DNA of 64,000 nucleotides from Gammaproteobacteria bacterium. Its GTDB lineage: Bacteria > Pseudomonadota > Gammaproteobacteria > Pseudomonadales > Azotimanducaceae. Under the pieces are notes generated by a model. It did no database searches, was not told where the DNA came from, and worked only from the letters and a program-made list of their open reading frames with translations. Below, in pieces: positions 35,677 to 43,997 of the stretch (position 1 is the first letter of the stretch; every line of letters begins with the position of its first letter). The translations under genes and the position numbers were made by a program. The DNA is taken from assembly GCA_009839505.1 (NCBI GenBank), contig VXPO01000093.1, positions 60,240 to 124,239 on the forward strand. The letters run 5' to 3'.

Positions 35677-37016
35677 GCGAACCGCGTTCCATCGGGCAAG
35701 ACGCCGACGCCTCGGCGGTGGCCACGAGTTCCGCCAACCGCGAAGCCGTCGCGTCTCGCGACTACGACGACATCGCGATCCGTTGGTACCGCCCCGTGGC
35801 GGTGACCTTCCTGCGTCGATGGCTGCCGTGGGCGACGTTCATGAACGTGATCCTGCTCGGCGGCGAGTGGCTGCGCGGCGATGCGGGCGGAATTCTGCAT
35901 GCGGCCGTGGGGACCGCGCTGCTCGCGCTGCTGTCGGTCCTCGTCTTCTGCTCGGAGGCGCACCGGACCCGAACCGCCTGCTGGTTGGGGTCGGTTCCGC
36001 TGACGGCGACGGTATTGGCGATTGGAGTCGCCTCGCTCGCGCAATCGTCGCTATCGCTCTATGACCTCTTCTCGCGCACCTGGCTGATCGCCCCGGCGAG
36101 CCTGGCGCTCTGGTGGCTGCTCGCTGCGGAGGTCCGCACCTGGTTCTTTGGCCGGGTTGACGGCGCGGCGGCGGCCGCCGGACTGGCGAGGCATCGACGG
36201 GTCGCACCCCGCTTGGAGTCGTTCGGGACCCACCTGCTGCTTTGGCATGCGGCGGCGCTGGTGGTGGTACCGGTGGTGTGGATCCTCGACGTGGCGGTAT
36301 CCCCTGGAAACGCTCTGGGCGGTGCCATCGGCGATGCCTTCACGGGCGAGCACTTCGAACGGCTGCTCACGGGGGAATCTTTCTGGCTTTGGACCCGCAA
36401 CTCCCTGACCGTGGCCACGGGAACGACCGTGCTCGGTCTTGCCTTCGCGATCCCCGCGGGCTACGCCTTCAGCCGGTTCAAGTTCAGCGGCAGGACCCAG
36501 GCCATGTTCGCGGTCCTGCTCGTACAGATGTTTCCCGGGGTCATCATTCTCGTGCCCTACTTCATGGTGATGAAGACGTTGGGGCTGCTGAACACCAGCA
36601 TCGGCCTGATCCTGGCCTACTCCGTGACCGCCTTGCCGCTGTGCGTGTGGATGCTCAAGGGCTTTTTCGACACGGTGCCGCGAGAGCTCGAGGAGGCGGC
36701 GCTGCTGGACGGCTGCACCCAGGTCCAGGTGTTCCGGCGCATCGTCCTGCCCCTGTCTCTGCCGGCGGTGGCGGTGACGGCGTTGTTCTCCTTTCTGGCG
36801 GCGTGGAACGAGTTCCTGCTGGCGTTGGTGTTCAATACCTCCAACGAGCAGTACACGCTGCCGGTCGGCCTGGCATCGATGATTCCCGCCAACGGCCAGC
36901 GATGGGGCGACTTCGCGGCGGCGAGCATCCTGGTCAGCATCCCGGTGGTCATCCTGTTCGTCCTGTTCCAGAAACCGTTGGTCCAGGGATTGAGTTTCGG
37001 CGGCGTGAAGGGGTAG
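35673..37016 (+). CDS. malG: ABC sugar permease, MalG-like, with extended N-terminus
   Basis: 447 residues from GTG 35673, overlapping the malF stop (GTGA) after GGAGGGGA. The C-terminal 280 residues are a MalG-type permease with the EAA loop ELEEAALLDGCTQVQVFRRIVLP and the MalG-like end QGLSFGGVKG. The first 150 residues add about three extra membrane helices (FMNVILLGGEWL, AVGTALLALLSVLVFC, PLTATVLAIGVASLA) not found in standard MalG, which is about 290 residues. With MalF and MalK it forms the inner-membrane importer. Confidence 0.88.
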   Translation: MSEPRSIGQDADASAVATSSANREAVASRDYDDIAIRWYRPVAVTFLRRWLPWATFMNVILLGGEWLRGDAGGILHAAVGTALLALLSVLVFCSEAHRTRTACWLGSVPLTATVLAIGVASLAQSSLSLYDLFSRTWLIAPASLALWWLLAAEVRTWFFGRVDGAAAAAGLARHRRVAPRLESFGTHLLLWHAAALVVVPVVWILDVAVSPGNALGGAIGDAFTGEHFERLLTGESFWLWTRNSLTVATGTTVLGLAFAIPAGYAFSRFKFSGRTQAMFAVLLVQMFPGVIILVPYFMVMKTLGLLNTSIGLILAYSVTALPLCVWMLKGFFDTVPRELEEAALLDGCTQVQVFRRIVLPLSLPAVAVTALFSFLAAWNEFLLALVFNTSNEQYTLPVGLASMIPANGQRWGDFAAASILVSIPVVILFVLFQKPLVQGLSFGGVKG

Positions 37017-37018
37017 TC

Positions 37019-38074
37019 ATGGTTGAGGCAAGTCGCGACGTCGTCTTCGACGGCGTCACCAAGCGCTACGACGATGGCACTGTCGCGGTGCACACGTTGG
37101 ACCTCACGGTGGACGCCGGCGAGTTCCTCGTCCTACTCGGCCCGTCCGGTTGCGGCAAGTCCACGACCTTGCGGATGCTCGCCGGCCTCGAGGAGGTGAC
37201 GGCTGGGGAAATCCGGATCGGCGGTGCCCGGGTTAACGATCTGCCGCCGGGTGCCCGGGGTCTCGGCATGGTGTTCCAGTCCTACGCCCTGTACCCGCAC
37301 ATGACCGTGGCCGACAACCTGTCTTTCGGTCTACGCATGGCCCGACGAGGCGAGAGACTGGCGGCGGCCGAGATCAACGAGCGGGTGGACGAGGCCGTGG
37401 ACATGCTCGGTCTCGCCACCGAACTCGTGAAGAAGCCGCGAGACCTTTCCGGGGGCCAGCGCCAGCGCGTCGCCATCGGCCGCGCCCTGGTGCGCCGACC
37501 GAAGGTGCTGCTCATGGACGAGCCGCTGTCCAACCTCGATGCCAAGCTCCGGGGCCAAATGCGCATCGAACTGCGGCGGCTGCACGAGCGCCACGGCACG
37601 ACGACGATCTACGTGACCCACGACCAGGTGGAGGCGATGACGCTTGCGGATCGCATCGCGGTCCTCGACGGCGGCCGGCTGCAGCAGCATGCGTCGCCGC
37701 TCACGGCCTATCACGAACCCGCAAACGCCTTCGTCGCGTCGTTCCTGGGTACGCCGCCCATGAACCTGATCGACGGCGTTGCCGGCAACGGCAGGTTCGT
37801 CGCGGGAGAGCTTGAATTCCCGCTGCCGGTACACCTCGCGCACGCCAACGGGCCATGCACCTACGGCATCCGTCCGGAGGAGGTTGCGGTTGTGCAGGAT
37901 GGCGCCAGCGCGGAAGTCGTCGGTGTCGAGCGCTTAGGCGGCGAGTCCGTCTACCACTTGCAGGTCGCGGGTCACAGCATCAAGGCCCTGTGGCGTCGGC
38001 AAGACCTGGCCGCACCGAACATCGATCTCGCGGTCGACTCCGCCGTGATTTTCCCGGCATCGTCAGAGAGCTGA
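37019..38074 (+). CDS. malK: ABC sugar importer ATPase, MalK/UgpC-like
   Basis: 351 residues, starting 2 nt after the malG stop. Walker A is LLGPSGCGKST, the signature LSGGQRQRVAIGRAL, Walker B VLLMDEPLSNLD and the switch histidine is in TTIYVTHDQ. The C-terminal 120 residues form the MalK-type regulatory beta-domain (GIRPEEVAVVQDG, GESVYHLQVAG). It energises import by the MalF/MalG pair and closes the operon. The 131 bp that follow contain no clear gene. Confidence 0.92.
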   Translation: MVEASRDVVFDGVTKRYDDGTVAVHTLDLTVDAGEFLVLLGPSGCGKSTTLRMLAGLEEVTAGEIRIGGARVNDLPPGARGLGMVFQSYALYPHMTVADNLSFGLRMARRGERLAAAEINERVDEAVDMLGLATELVKKPRDLSGGQRQRVAIGRALVRRPKVLLMDEPLSNLDAKLRGQMRIELRRLHERHGTTTIYVTHDQVEAMTLADRIAVLDGGRLQQHASPLTAYHEPANAFVASFLGTPPMNLIDGVAGNGRFVAGELEFPLPVHLAHANGPCTYGIRPEEVAVVQDGASAEVVGVERLGGESVYHLQVAGHSIKALWRRQDLAAPNIDLAVDSAVIFPASSES

Positions 38075-38205
38075 CGGCACCGCAATATCAAGCGGATATC
38101 AACATTGCGGAATGTCGGCCGGGCGTGCCGGAAATCAGCGGTTTCCGCTTGTCAGGTTGGCGAAATGGTTGCAGAGTCGGGGTGGCAGTACCACGGCGAC
38201 CAGTG

Positions 38206-38775
38206 ATGGCGGCAACGGCGAGCACGGACGGGGCGCTAACGCCTGCCGAGTTCAAATCAATGACGGAACGAGTGACCGCATTGGAGGACTCGCGCTCGAC
38301 AGCCCGTGGTGCAACGACCGACGTGGGTTCGGAGGTGGTCACCCAAAGCGAGTTCCGCCTCTTCAAGTGGCTGGCCACGTTCGCGCTCGCGACGGTGCTG
38401 GGCGGTTTCGGGCTGCTCTACCAGCAAACCAGCGATCTGCGCGTCGAGATGCGCGTGTTGCACACGGACCTCCTTCGCGAGTTGCACGCGCAGATCAACG
38501 GTGTGCGTGGCGAGATCAACAGTGTGCGCGGCGAGATCAACGGCGTGCGCGACGAGATCAACGGCGTGCGCGACGAGATCAACGAAGTGCGCGTCGAGAT
38601 CAGCGAAGTGCGCGTCGAGATCAGCAGTTTGCGCGAAGAGATGCACAGGGAGATCGGCGGTTTGCGCGAAGAGATGCACAAGGGGCACGCCGAAATCCGC
38701 AAGGAGATCGCATCGGTTCGAGAACGGGTCGTGCGGCTCGAAGCCAAACAAGGAAACGACCGCAGTGCAGGCTAG
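38206..38775 (+). CDS. Membrane-anchored coiled-coil protein with heptad repeats
   Basis: 189 residues from ATG 38206. A short N-terminal helix (EFKSMTERVTALEDS) and one membrane helix (WLATFALATVLGGFGLLY, near residue 55) are followed by an unbroken coiled coil built from 7-residue units VRGEINS/VRDEING/VRVEISE, then LREEMHREIGG and LREEMHKGHAEI. The repeats are visible in the DNA as 21-bp tandem units (about 38491-38640), each coding one heptad, a sign of expansion by slippage. Proteins of this design are common and mostly uncharacterised; some resemble phage tail or DUF1640-like coiled coils. Function unknown. It is convergent with the TRAP operon. Confidence 0.65.
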   Translation: MAATASTDGALTPAEFKSMTERVTALEDSRSTARGATTDVGSEVVTQSEFRLFKWLATFALATVLGGFGLLYQQTSDLRVEMRVLHTDLLRELHAQINGVRGEINSVRGEINGVRDEINGVRDEINEVRVEISEVRVEISSLREEMHREIGGLREEMHKGHAEIRKEIASVRERVVRLEAKQGNDRSAG

Positions 38776-38789
38776 CGTCCTGTGTCGCG

Positions 38790-39566
38790 CTAGTTGGATC
38801 CCCTGATCCGGAATATCGCGACGTGCCCGATCTCCGTGGCCACCATACCTTCGACAACGTAGTTGATGCGCAGCTCGACGAACTCGTGCCCCTTGTGGCG
38901 CCACTTGCGTCGCGGCACGGTGCGAACGCCGATTTCATCTCCAATCCGAAGCAGTCTGCGAAAGCGCAGGTTCGAGCCGACATGAATCCAGGCGGGCAGC
39001 TGATAGCGACGTGTTAGCGTCCGGTTCGCCGTGGACAGTATGGCGTGGGGGTGGATGACCCCGTCCCGGTAGCAGGACAGGTCGTCCTCCACCTGCGCCG
39101 CCGATTCGGCATTGGCAACGGTATCGGGTGTCCAAGTCCACGCGGGGAACGGTTCGCCGATCTCGACGTTGTCCCAGCGGATCTCGGGTCGTAGTTCCGG
39201 GGTGAGACCCGGGTCCACCGCACTCGGCGGCCCGTCCGACCCGCTCGGCGACGTCGTCAGTTCGGCGAGCACCAAGCCACGTGCTTGGCAGCGGACGCAA
39301 TGTTCCTCGCCTTGCGCCTCGTGGTGGATCGTCAACGCGTCACCGTCGTAGGCGGGCTTCAGGAACCGCACGTCGGCGCGCCAGTTCGACAGCCAGTTCG
39401 TCCCCAAGGCGTCGAGCAGCGGTCGTGTCATGTGCCCGAAGATCGCCGCCCCTGGCACCAGGGCACCTGCGAACCCGAACTCTGCGGCGACCTCGTCGCT
39501 GTGGATGCGGTTTTCCGTCTCGGCGGAGAAGTTGCGTGCCGTGGCCTGGTAGACGCGCACGGTCAA
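38790..39566 (-). CDS. MaoC-like hotdog-fold protein at the end of the TRAP operon
   Basis: 258 residues from TTG 39566, overlapping the dctM-like stop (TTGA). The front half reads as a hotdog/MaoC-type domain (VYQATARNFSAETENRIHSDEVAAEFGFAG, then VPGAAIFGHM), and a second hotdog follows (GVIHPHAILSTANRTL, VRTVPRRKWRHKGHEFVELRINYVV). Double-hotdog proteins of this sort hydrate enoyl-CoAs or related thioesters. Its co-translation with a TRAP importer suggests it acts on the imported acid after CoA activation. Catalytic Asp/His were not confirmed. Confidence 0.7.
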   Translation of the reverse strand: MTVRVYQATARNFSAETENRIHSDEVAAEFGFAGALVPGAAIFGHMTRPLLDALGTNWLSNWRADVRFLKPAYDGDALTIHHEAQGEEHCVRCQARGLVLAELTTSPSGSDGPPSAVDPGLTPELRPEIRWDNVEIGEPFPAWTWTPDTVANAESAAQVEDDLSCYRDGVIHPHAILSTANRTLTRRYQLPAWIHVGSNLRFRRLLRIGDEIGVRTVPRRKWRHKGHEFVELRINYVVEGMVATEIGHVAIFRIRGSN

Positions 39567-40912
39567 TAGGCCTGCGCCGGAAGCCAGGTGACGAGTGCTT
39601 CCCAGTTGAAGATCAGCATGAGGCCGAGAAGCTGCAGCAGGATGAACGGCACGACGCCCTTGTAGATCGTCGGCGCGTCGATGCCGGGAGGCGCTACTCC
39701 CTTGAGATAGAAGATCGCGAAGCCCACCGGCGGGGTGAGGAAGCTGGTCTGCAGGCACACCGCGAACAGCACGGTGAACCACACGGGATCGAAGCCGAGG
39801 TGAGCCACCACGGGCGCGACCAGGGGCAGGATGATGAGCGTCAGTTCGATCCAGTCGAGGAAGAAGCCGAGGATGAAGGTGGCGAACAGTATCGTCACGA
39901 TGATGCCGGTGGGACCGAAGGGCAGATCGAGCAGCGTACGTTCGATTAGCGCGTCGCCACCGAGACCCCGAAGCACCAGCGAGTAGGCCGTGGCGCCGAT
40001 CAGGATGGCGAAGATGAACGCCGTGGTCTTGGTGGTCTCGCGCAGCACGTCGGTGAGCACTTTGCGGTTCAGCGCCTTGTTGGCGACCGCGAGCAGGAGA
40101 GCGCCCGCGGCGCCCACGCCGGCGGCCTCCGTGGGCGTCGCGACGCCGAAGAAGATGCTACCGAGCACGGCCAGGATGAGGCCTGCCGGCGGCAGGATGG
40201 CGAGCGCGAGGTCGCCGAGCGCGGCGAAGTCCAGGGGCTCCCGATCCCGCGCGGGCGGTGCCCCTTGGGGTTTGAAGAGACCGTAGCCGAAGAGGTACGC
40301 CACGTAGAGCCCGGACAGCACGAGACCGGGAAACACCGCGCCGAGAAACAGGTCGCCCACGGACATGGCCATACGGTCCGCCATGAGCACCAGCATGATG
40401 CTCGGTGGGATCAGGATGCCGAGCGTGCCGACGGCGCATACGGTGCCGGCCGCCAGCGGCCTGTCGTAACCCTGCTTGAGCATCACCGGCAGACCGAGCA
40501 GGGCCAGCAGCACTACGGAGGCCCCGATGATGCCGGTGGTCGCTGCGAGCAGCACGCCGATCAGGGTGATCGTGACCGCCAGGCCGCCGCCAATGCCGCC
40601 GAACAACCGCGCGAAGCTGGTCATGAGGCGGTTGGCAATGCCGGAACGGTCGAGCATCAGGCCCATGAACACGAACATGGGCAGCGCCACCATCACCCAA
40701 TTCTCCATCACGTTCCAGATGCGCTCGACGGTGATCGACGCGTAGGCCCAGTCCACGCCGATGGCGAGGCCGAGGTCCACTTCGAACACGATCGCCAGCG
40801 CAGTGAAGAGCACCGCCAGCCCCGCCAGGGTCCAGGCGATGGGGAAACCGGCGAACACCAGCCCGATGAAGGCCAGGAACATGATGAGCGCGAGGACCTC
40901 GTTAACCGGCAT
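39563..40912 (-). CDS. dctM: TRAP transporter large permease, DctM-like
   Basis: 449 residues and about 12 membrane segments. Characteristic stretches are FAGFPIAWTLAGLAVLF, FVFMGLMLDRSGIANRLM, ATTGIIGASVVLLALLGLPVML and GTLGILIPPSIMLVLMADR, the substrate-channel motif of the DctM family. It carries a sodium-coupled organic acid across the inner membrane with the DctQ- and DctP-like proteins encoded just upstream. It overlaps dctQ by 11 bp. Substrate unknown. Confidence 0.92.
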   Translation of the reverse strand: MPVNEVLALIMFLAFIGLVFAGFPIAWTLAGLAVLFTALAIVFEVDLGLAIGVDWAYASITVERIWNVMENWVMVALPMFVFMGLMLDRSGIANRLMTSFARLFGGIGGGLAVTITLIGVLLAATTGIIGASVVLLALLGLPVMLKQGYDRPLAAGTVCAVGTLGILIPPSIMLVLMADRMAMSVGDLFLGAVFPGLVLSGLYVAYLFGYGLFKPQGAPPARDREPLDFAALGDLALAILPPAGLILAVLGSIFFGVATPTEAAGVGAAGALLLAVANKALNRKVLTDVLRETTKTTAFIFAILIGATAYSLVLRGLGGDALIERTLLDLPFGPTGIIVTILFATFILGFFLDWIELTLIILPLVAPVVAHLGFDPVWFTVLFAVCLQTSFLTPPVGFAIFYLKGVAPPGIDAPTIYKGVVPFILLQLLGLMLIFNWEALVTWLPAQAY

Positions 40913-41450
40913 GGGTGTCCCTTGGCGACAGGAAGAGAAACTTCCACAGCCGGGTCAGCCTGGAGAACGCGGCGATGCCGAGGAGGGCGAAGCCGATCAC
41001 GAGTACGGACTTGATCGCCCAGCGGTAGGGCAGGCCGCCCGGCGAACTCGACACTTCACCGGTGGCGAAACTGTCGGCCACGAACGGCACCCCGTAGATG
41101 AGCATCAGCGCGATGAACGGGAGCAGGAAGAGGATGATGCCGTAGAGGTCGATCCACGCCCGGGTCGTCGGACGGAAGCGCTCGTGCAGAACGTCGACCC
41201 GGACGTGGGCGTCATGCTGCAGGGCGTAGCCGAGGCCCAGCATGAAACCCACGGAGTACAAGTGCCACTGGATTTCCTCGAACTCGATCCGGCCCTCGGC
41301 CAGCGCGTAGCGGAGCACCACGTTGCACACGATCACCACCAGCAGCACGACCCAGATCCAGGACGCGGCATTGCCGATCCGGTCGAGAAGCGGGTCGACG
41401 AGACGCGAGAACGGAGTTTCGGGAAGTTCCAACGCGCCGGCTCGAGTCAA
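40902..41450 (-). CDS. dctQ: TRAP transporter small permease, DctQ-like
   Basis: 182 residues with four membrane helices (WIWVVLLVVIVCNVVLRYAL, YGIILFLLPFIALMLIYGVPFV, and others) and the DctQ-type conserved EFEEIQWHLYSVGFMLGLGYALQHDAHVRVD region, split here around the second helix. It lies 10 nt after the DctP-like gene and overlaps dctM, so all three are one transcription unit. Confidence 0.9.
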   Translation of the reverse strand: MTRAGALELPETPFSRLVDPLLDRIGNAASWIWVVLLVVIVCNVVLRYALAEGRIEFEEIQWHLYSVGFMLGLGYALQHDAHVRVDVLHERFRPTTRAWIDLYGIILFLLPFIALMLIYGVPFVADSFATGEVSSSPGGLPYRWAIKSVLVIGFALLGIAAFSRLTRLWKFLFLSPRDTHAG

Positions 41451-41460
41451 TCGCGGGTCG

Positions 41461-42516
41461 TTAGAAATCCCGGGGCAGGTAGGCGAACCGCTTCCACTGC
41501 GCGTACTGCTTGCGGAACTCGACCTGGGATAAGTGGATGATGCGGAAATCTTCGTCGTTGGCGGCTTCCTCCGCCATCACCTCGTCGGCGACCTCGTTGA
41601 GTTGGCGCAGGATGGGTTCCGGCAGGACGATGGGGGTCACCCCCTTGCCCGGGAATCCGGCGAGGATCGGACCCTGCTTCGCCTCCGAATTGGCGAGGTT
41701 TCGGGTCACGCCCGCCGTGCAGGCGGTGTCGATGATCGCCTGTTCGGTCGCACTCAGCGCCCACCACTCCTCGATGTTCACTGCCAGGTGGGCCGCCGTG
41801 TACGGCTGGTGCCAGCCCGGGTAGTAGTTCAGCTTGGCGATGCGGTCGAAGCCGAGCTGCTCGTCGACGTTCGGCAGCGAGAACTCGGTGGCGTCGATGG
41901 CGCCCTTCTCCAGTGCCTGGAAGATCTCCCCGCCGGGCAGCATGGTGACGGAAGCGCCGAGCCGCTCAATGACCTTGCCGCCCAGCCCCGCAAAGCGAAT
42001 CTTCAGTCCTTCGAGATCGTCAAGGCTCTCGATGGGAGAGCGGAACCAGCCCGCGGTCTCGGGCCCGATGAGTCCGCACAGCAGGGGATGCACGTCGTAC
42101 TTGGCGTACAGCGTCTCGGCGAGTTCGCGTCCCCCGGCCTGGTACCACCAGGCGGTGTATTCCCACGGTTCCATGCCGAACGGCACCGCGCCGAGCAGCG
42201 GCGAGGCGGGAATCTTCCCCTGATCGTAGCCGAGCCACGTGTACCCGGCTTCCACCTTGCCCTCGCGCACGGCGTCGACGATGTTGAGCGGCGGCACGAC
42301 CTCGCCCGGCTCGAACGGCTCGAGGACCATCGCGCCGTTGGAACTGCGCCCGACGGCGTCGGTCACCCAGATGACGTTGTCGCCAAGGACTTCGAGAGTC
42401 GTCGCGAACGCCACCGGAACCCGCCAACGGACGGTAGTTTGGACCGGATCATCCCGCTTCTCGGCGGTGAGCCCGGAACCCTCACCAGGCGGCCGGATCG
42501 CCAACGTGGCGAGCAC
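41461..42516 (-). CDS. dctP: TRAP transporter solute-binding protein, DctP-like
   Basis: 351 residues from GTG 42516. Typical DctP features are the WRVPVAFATTLEVLGDN first strand, VREGKVEAGYTWLGYDQGKIPA, the ligand-arginine region LEGLKIRFAGLGGKVIERLGA and LPGGEIFQALEKGAIDATEF. The GTG start falls inside a hydrophobic leader: the same frame continues upstream as TNKTALIAVVVAFLVGVLATLAI, a good signal anchor. No ATG, GTG or TTG precedes it; an ATC at 42567 with GGAG upstream is the only plausible start. The true gene probably extends to 42567. It captures a carboxylate for DctQM. Confidence 0.85.
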   Translation of the reverse strand: MLATLAIRPPGEGSGLTAEKRDDPVQTTVRWRVPVAFATTLEVLGDNVIWVTDAVGRSSNGAMVLEPFEPGEVVPPLNIVDAVREGKVEAGYTWLGYDQGKIPASPLLGAVPFGMEPWEYTAWWYQAGGRELAETLYAKYDVHPLLCGLIGPETAGWFRSPIESLDDLEGLKIRFAGLGGKVIERLGASVTMLPGGEIFQALEKGAIDATEFSLPNVDEQLGFDRIAKLNYYPGWHQPYTAAHLAVNIEEWWALSATEQAIIDTACTAGVTRNLANSEAKQGPILAGFPGKGVTPIVLPEPILRQLNEVADEVMAEEAANDEDFRIIHLSQVEFRKQYAQWKRFAYLPRDF

Positions 42517-42603
42517 GCCGACCAGGAACGCGACAACGACGGCGATAAGAGCAGTCTTGTTGGTGATGGCTCGACTCCGGGGCGGCCGCGCAGGGAGCGA
42601 CCA

Positions 42604-43020
42604 TCATACGGCACGGCGTAGATCGCCGGGTCCGACCAGGGAGCGGATCTCGGCGGCCACCATGAGATCGGCGTCGCTGTAGCCCAACACACCGGCGTGC
42701 GACGGGTCGTGCTCGAGAGGGAGGTGGTTGACGTGTAGCCTGAGCCCTAGCGAGCGCTTCACCGTCGATTTGATCGCGGCGACGCCGAGCAGCGCGAACC
42801 TGCCGTTGGGCCGTAGTTGGAATCCCGAGGCTCGTAGTGTGTTCCGAACGTGGTGGATTGCTACGTCCGGTTGTGGGTCGAAGTGCTCCAGCCAATTGAC
42901 GGACAGGTGGTCCTCTCTCGCGCGCATGGCGAACGCGTTGGCCATGGGTTGACCGCGTTCATCGATGGTCGACGGCTTGCAGTACCGCGCGACGTGGTCG
43001 GCTTCCGGCAAGGGTCTCAT
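42604..43020 (-). CDS. Protein of unknown function, second gene of a coupled pair
   Basis: 138 residues; the ATG at 43020 overlaps the stop of the upstream partner (ATGA). The front half carries DHVARYCKPSTIDERGQP and a distinctive EDHLSVNWLEHF, then GRFALLGVAAIKSTVKRSLGLRL. No signal peptide or membrane segment. I recognise the overall look (small cytoplasmic proteins with a DHLSVNWLE motif) but no function. It lies 36 nt ahead of the ATC proposed as the DctP start. The strict coupling resembles two-component accessory modules, but no toxin-antitoxin family can be named. Confidence 0.55.
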   Translation of the reverse strand: MRPLPEADHVARYCKPSTIDERGQPMANAFAMRAREDHLSVNWLEHFDPQPDVAIHHVRNTLRASGFQLRPNGRFALLGVAAIKSTVKRSLGLRLHVNHLPLEHDPSHAGVLGYSDADLMVAAEIRSLVGPGDLRRAV

Positions 43021-43802
43021 TCCCGGATGATCCCGACCGTGAACGGTCGCACGGCGTCGAGCGTTTCGCTCGCCGGCATCGTGCCGTGAACGGTCAGCCG
43101 GTCTTTGCCAGGCCGGTACGGCGAGGAAAGTGCCGCGAAGCGGATCATCGCGGAGGGAAGAAACTCCATGGCGAGAAGTCCATTGCCCAACCGGTCGGCC
43201 GAGAAGCCCGGCAGAGTCCACTCGATGTGCGCGAATCCGTTTGGAGACGTGCCGACTTCCGGGTCGATCAATCGTGGGTTCGAGAGCAGGAAGGACGCCA
43301 CGTGTCGGAGCGAGCGGATGTGGATGGGGAGTTCCTCGGGGTCATCCCGCGCAAGGTCGTAGAGGTAGCGTAGGCGATCGGCAACCGCCGGTCGATTCCA
43401 CTCCCGCAGGACCTTGATGATCGCTGAATCGGTACCTGCAGCGGCGAGTTTCCGTTGCCAGGGTGGATCGGTGATTGCGTGCCGCGGTTTTTCAAGCAAC
43501 GCTGGCTGGCCGTCGCGGATTTCCGTGCCCGACTCGCGCTCCTCCGAGCCCACGTAGCGATAGAACCCGGATCGAACCCGTTCGAATCGGTGCCCCCGCA
43601 GAATTCGCTTGAGCGGCGGGACAACTTGCTCGGCGGTGGTCTCGGGGTCGCCGCCTAGTTCGATGAAGCGGCCGCGCAAGGCGTCGACGATCTCTCGGCG
43701 CCGGTAGATCGTGTTCGAATGGAGCACGCCGGTCGCCAGGAGTTCCTCGACCGTGGCGACTCCGAACGGCAGCCCTATGAGCTTTTCCTTCAGCAGTGCC
43801 AT
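43017..43802 (-). CDS. Protein of unknown function, first gene of a coupled pair
   Basis: 261 residues from ATG 43802, preceded by GGAAAGGTGG. An in-frame upstream start at 43838 would read through 11-bp tandem repeats and is unlikely. The N-terminus (VATVEELLATGVLHSNTIYRRREIVDALRGRF) looks like a winged helix. The rest is alpha/beta with RVRSGFYRYVG and ADRLRYLYDLARDDPEELPIHIRSL. No catalytic motif or membrane helix was found. A promoter region with direct repeats lies upstream. DNA-binding is a guess from the N-terminus only. Confidence 0.5.
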   Translation of the reverse strand: MALLKEKLIGLPFGVATVEELLATGVLHSNTIYRRREIVDALRGRFIELGGDPETTAEQVVPPLKRILRGHRFERVRSGFYRYVGSEERESGTEIRDGQPALLEKPRHAITDPPWQRKLAAAGTDSAIIKVLREWNRPAVADRLRYLYDLARDDPEELPIHIRSLRHVASFLLSNPRLIDPEVGTSPNGFAHIEWTLPGFSADRLGNGLLAMEFLPSAMIRFAALSSPYRPGKDRLTVHGTMPASETLDAVRPFTVGIIRE

Positions 43803-43814
43803 CGCCACCTTTCC

Positions 43815-43880
43815 ACTCTCGCCCCACTCTCGCCCCACTCTCGCCCGACGCTCGCCCGACTCTCGCCCGACTCTCGCCTC
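43815..43880. repeat. Six tandem 11-bp repeats upstream of the unknown pair
   Basis: Six head-to-tail units of ACTCTCGCCCC or close variants (last base C or G; one unit has G for T), immediately 5' of the ribosome site of the gene at 43802. Spacing of 11 bp, about one helical turn, would place the same face of the DNA toward a bound protein. Confidence 0.8.
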
Positions 43881-43900
43881 AGAAGCGAAGAGCCTACAAT

Positions 43901-43956
43901 GGGTACAAAAAGTACGTCAAGGTCAAAAAGACCTACGTTTTGAAGGGTACAAAAAG
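43901..43956 (-). promoter_or_regulatory. Putative promoter/operator with direct repeats
   Basis: The AT-rich stretch between the amidohydrolase gene and the 11-bp repeats holds two direct copies of GGGTACAAAAAG (43901-43912 and 43945-43956), exactly 44 bp apart, flanking GGTCAAAAAGACC-like symmetry. On the minus strand TTGACC and TTGACG offer -35 candidates. The low GC contrasts with the surroundings. A promoter for the unknown pair is likely here. Confidence 0.4.
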
Positions 43957-43997
43957 AACAAAGGTAGATAGGGTAGGAAGGTAGAGATGTGCCGCAG

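Noticed and set aside
38491..38640. CRISPR-like or minisatellite non-coding repeat
   Set aside because: The 21-bp period keeps frame and codes perfect heptads of a coiled coil.
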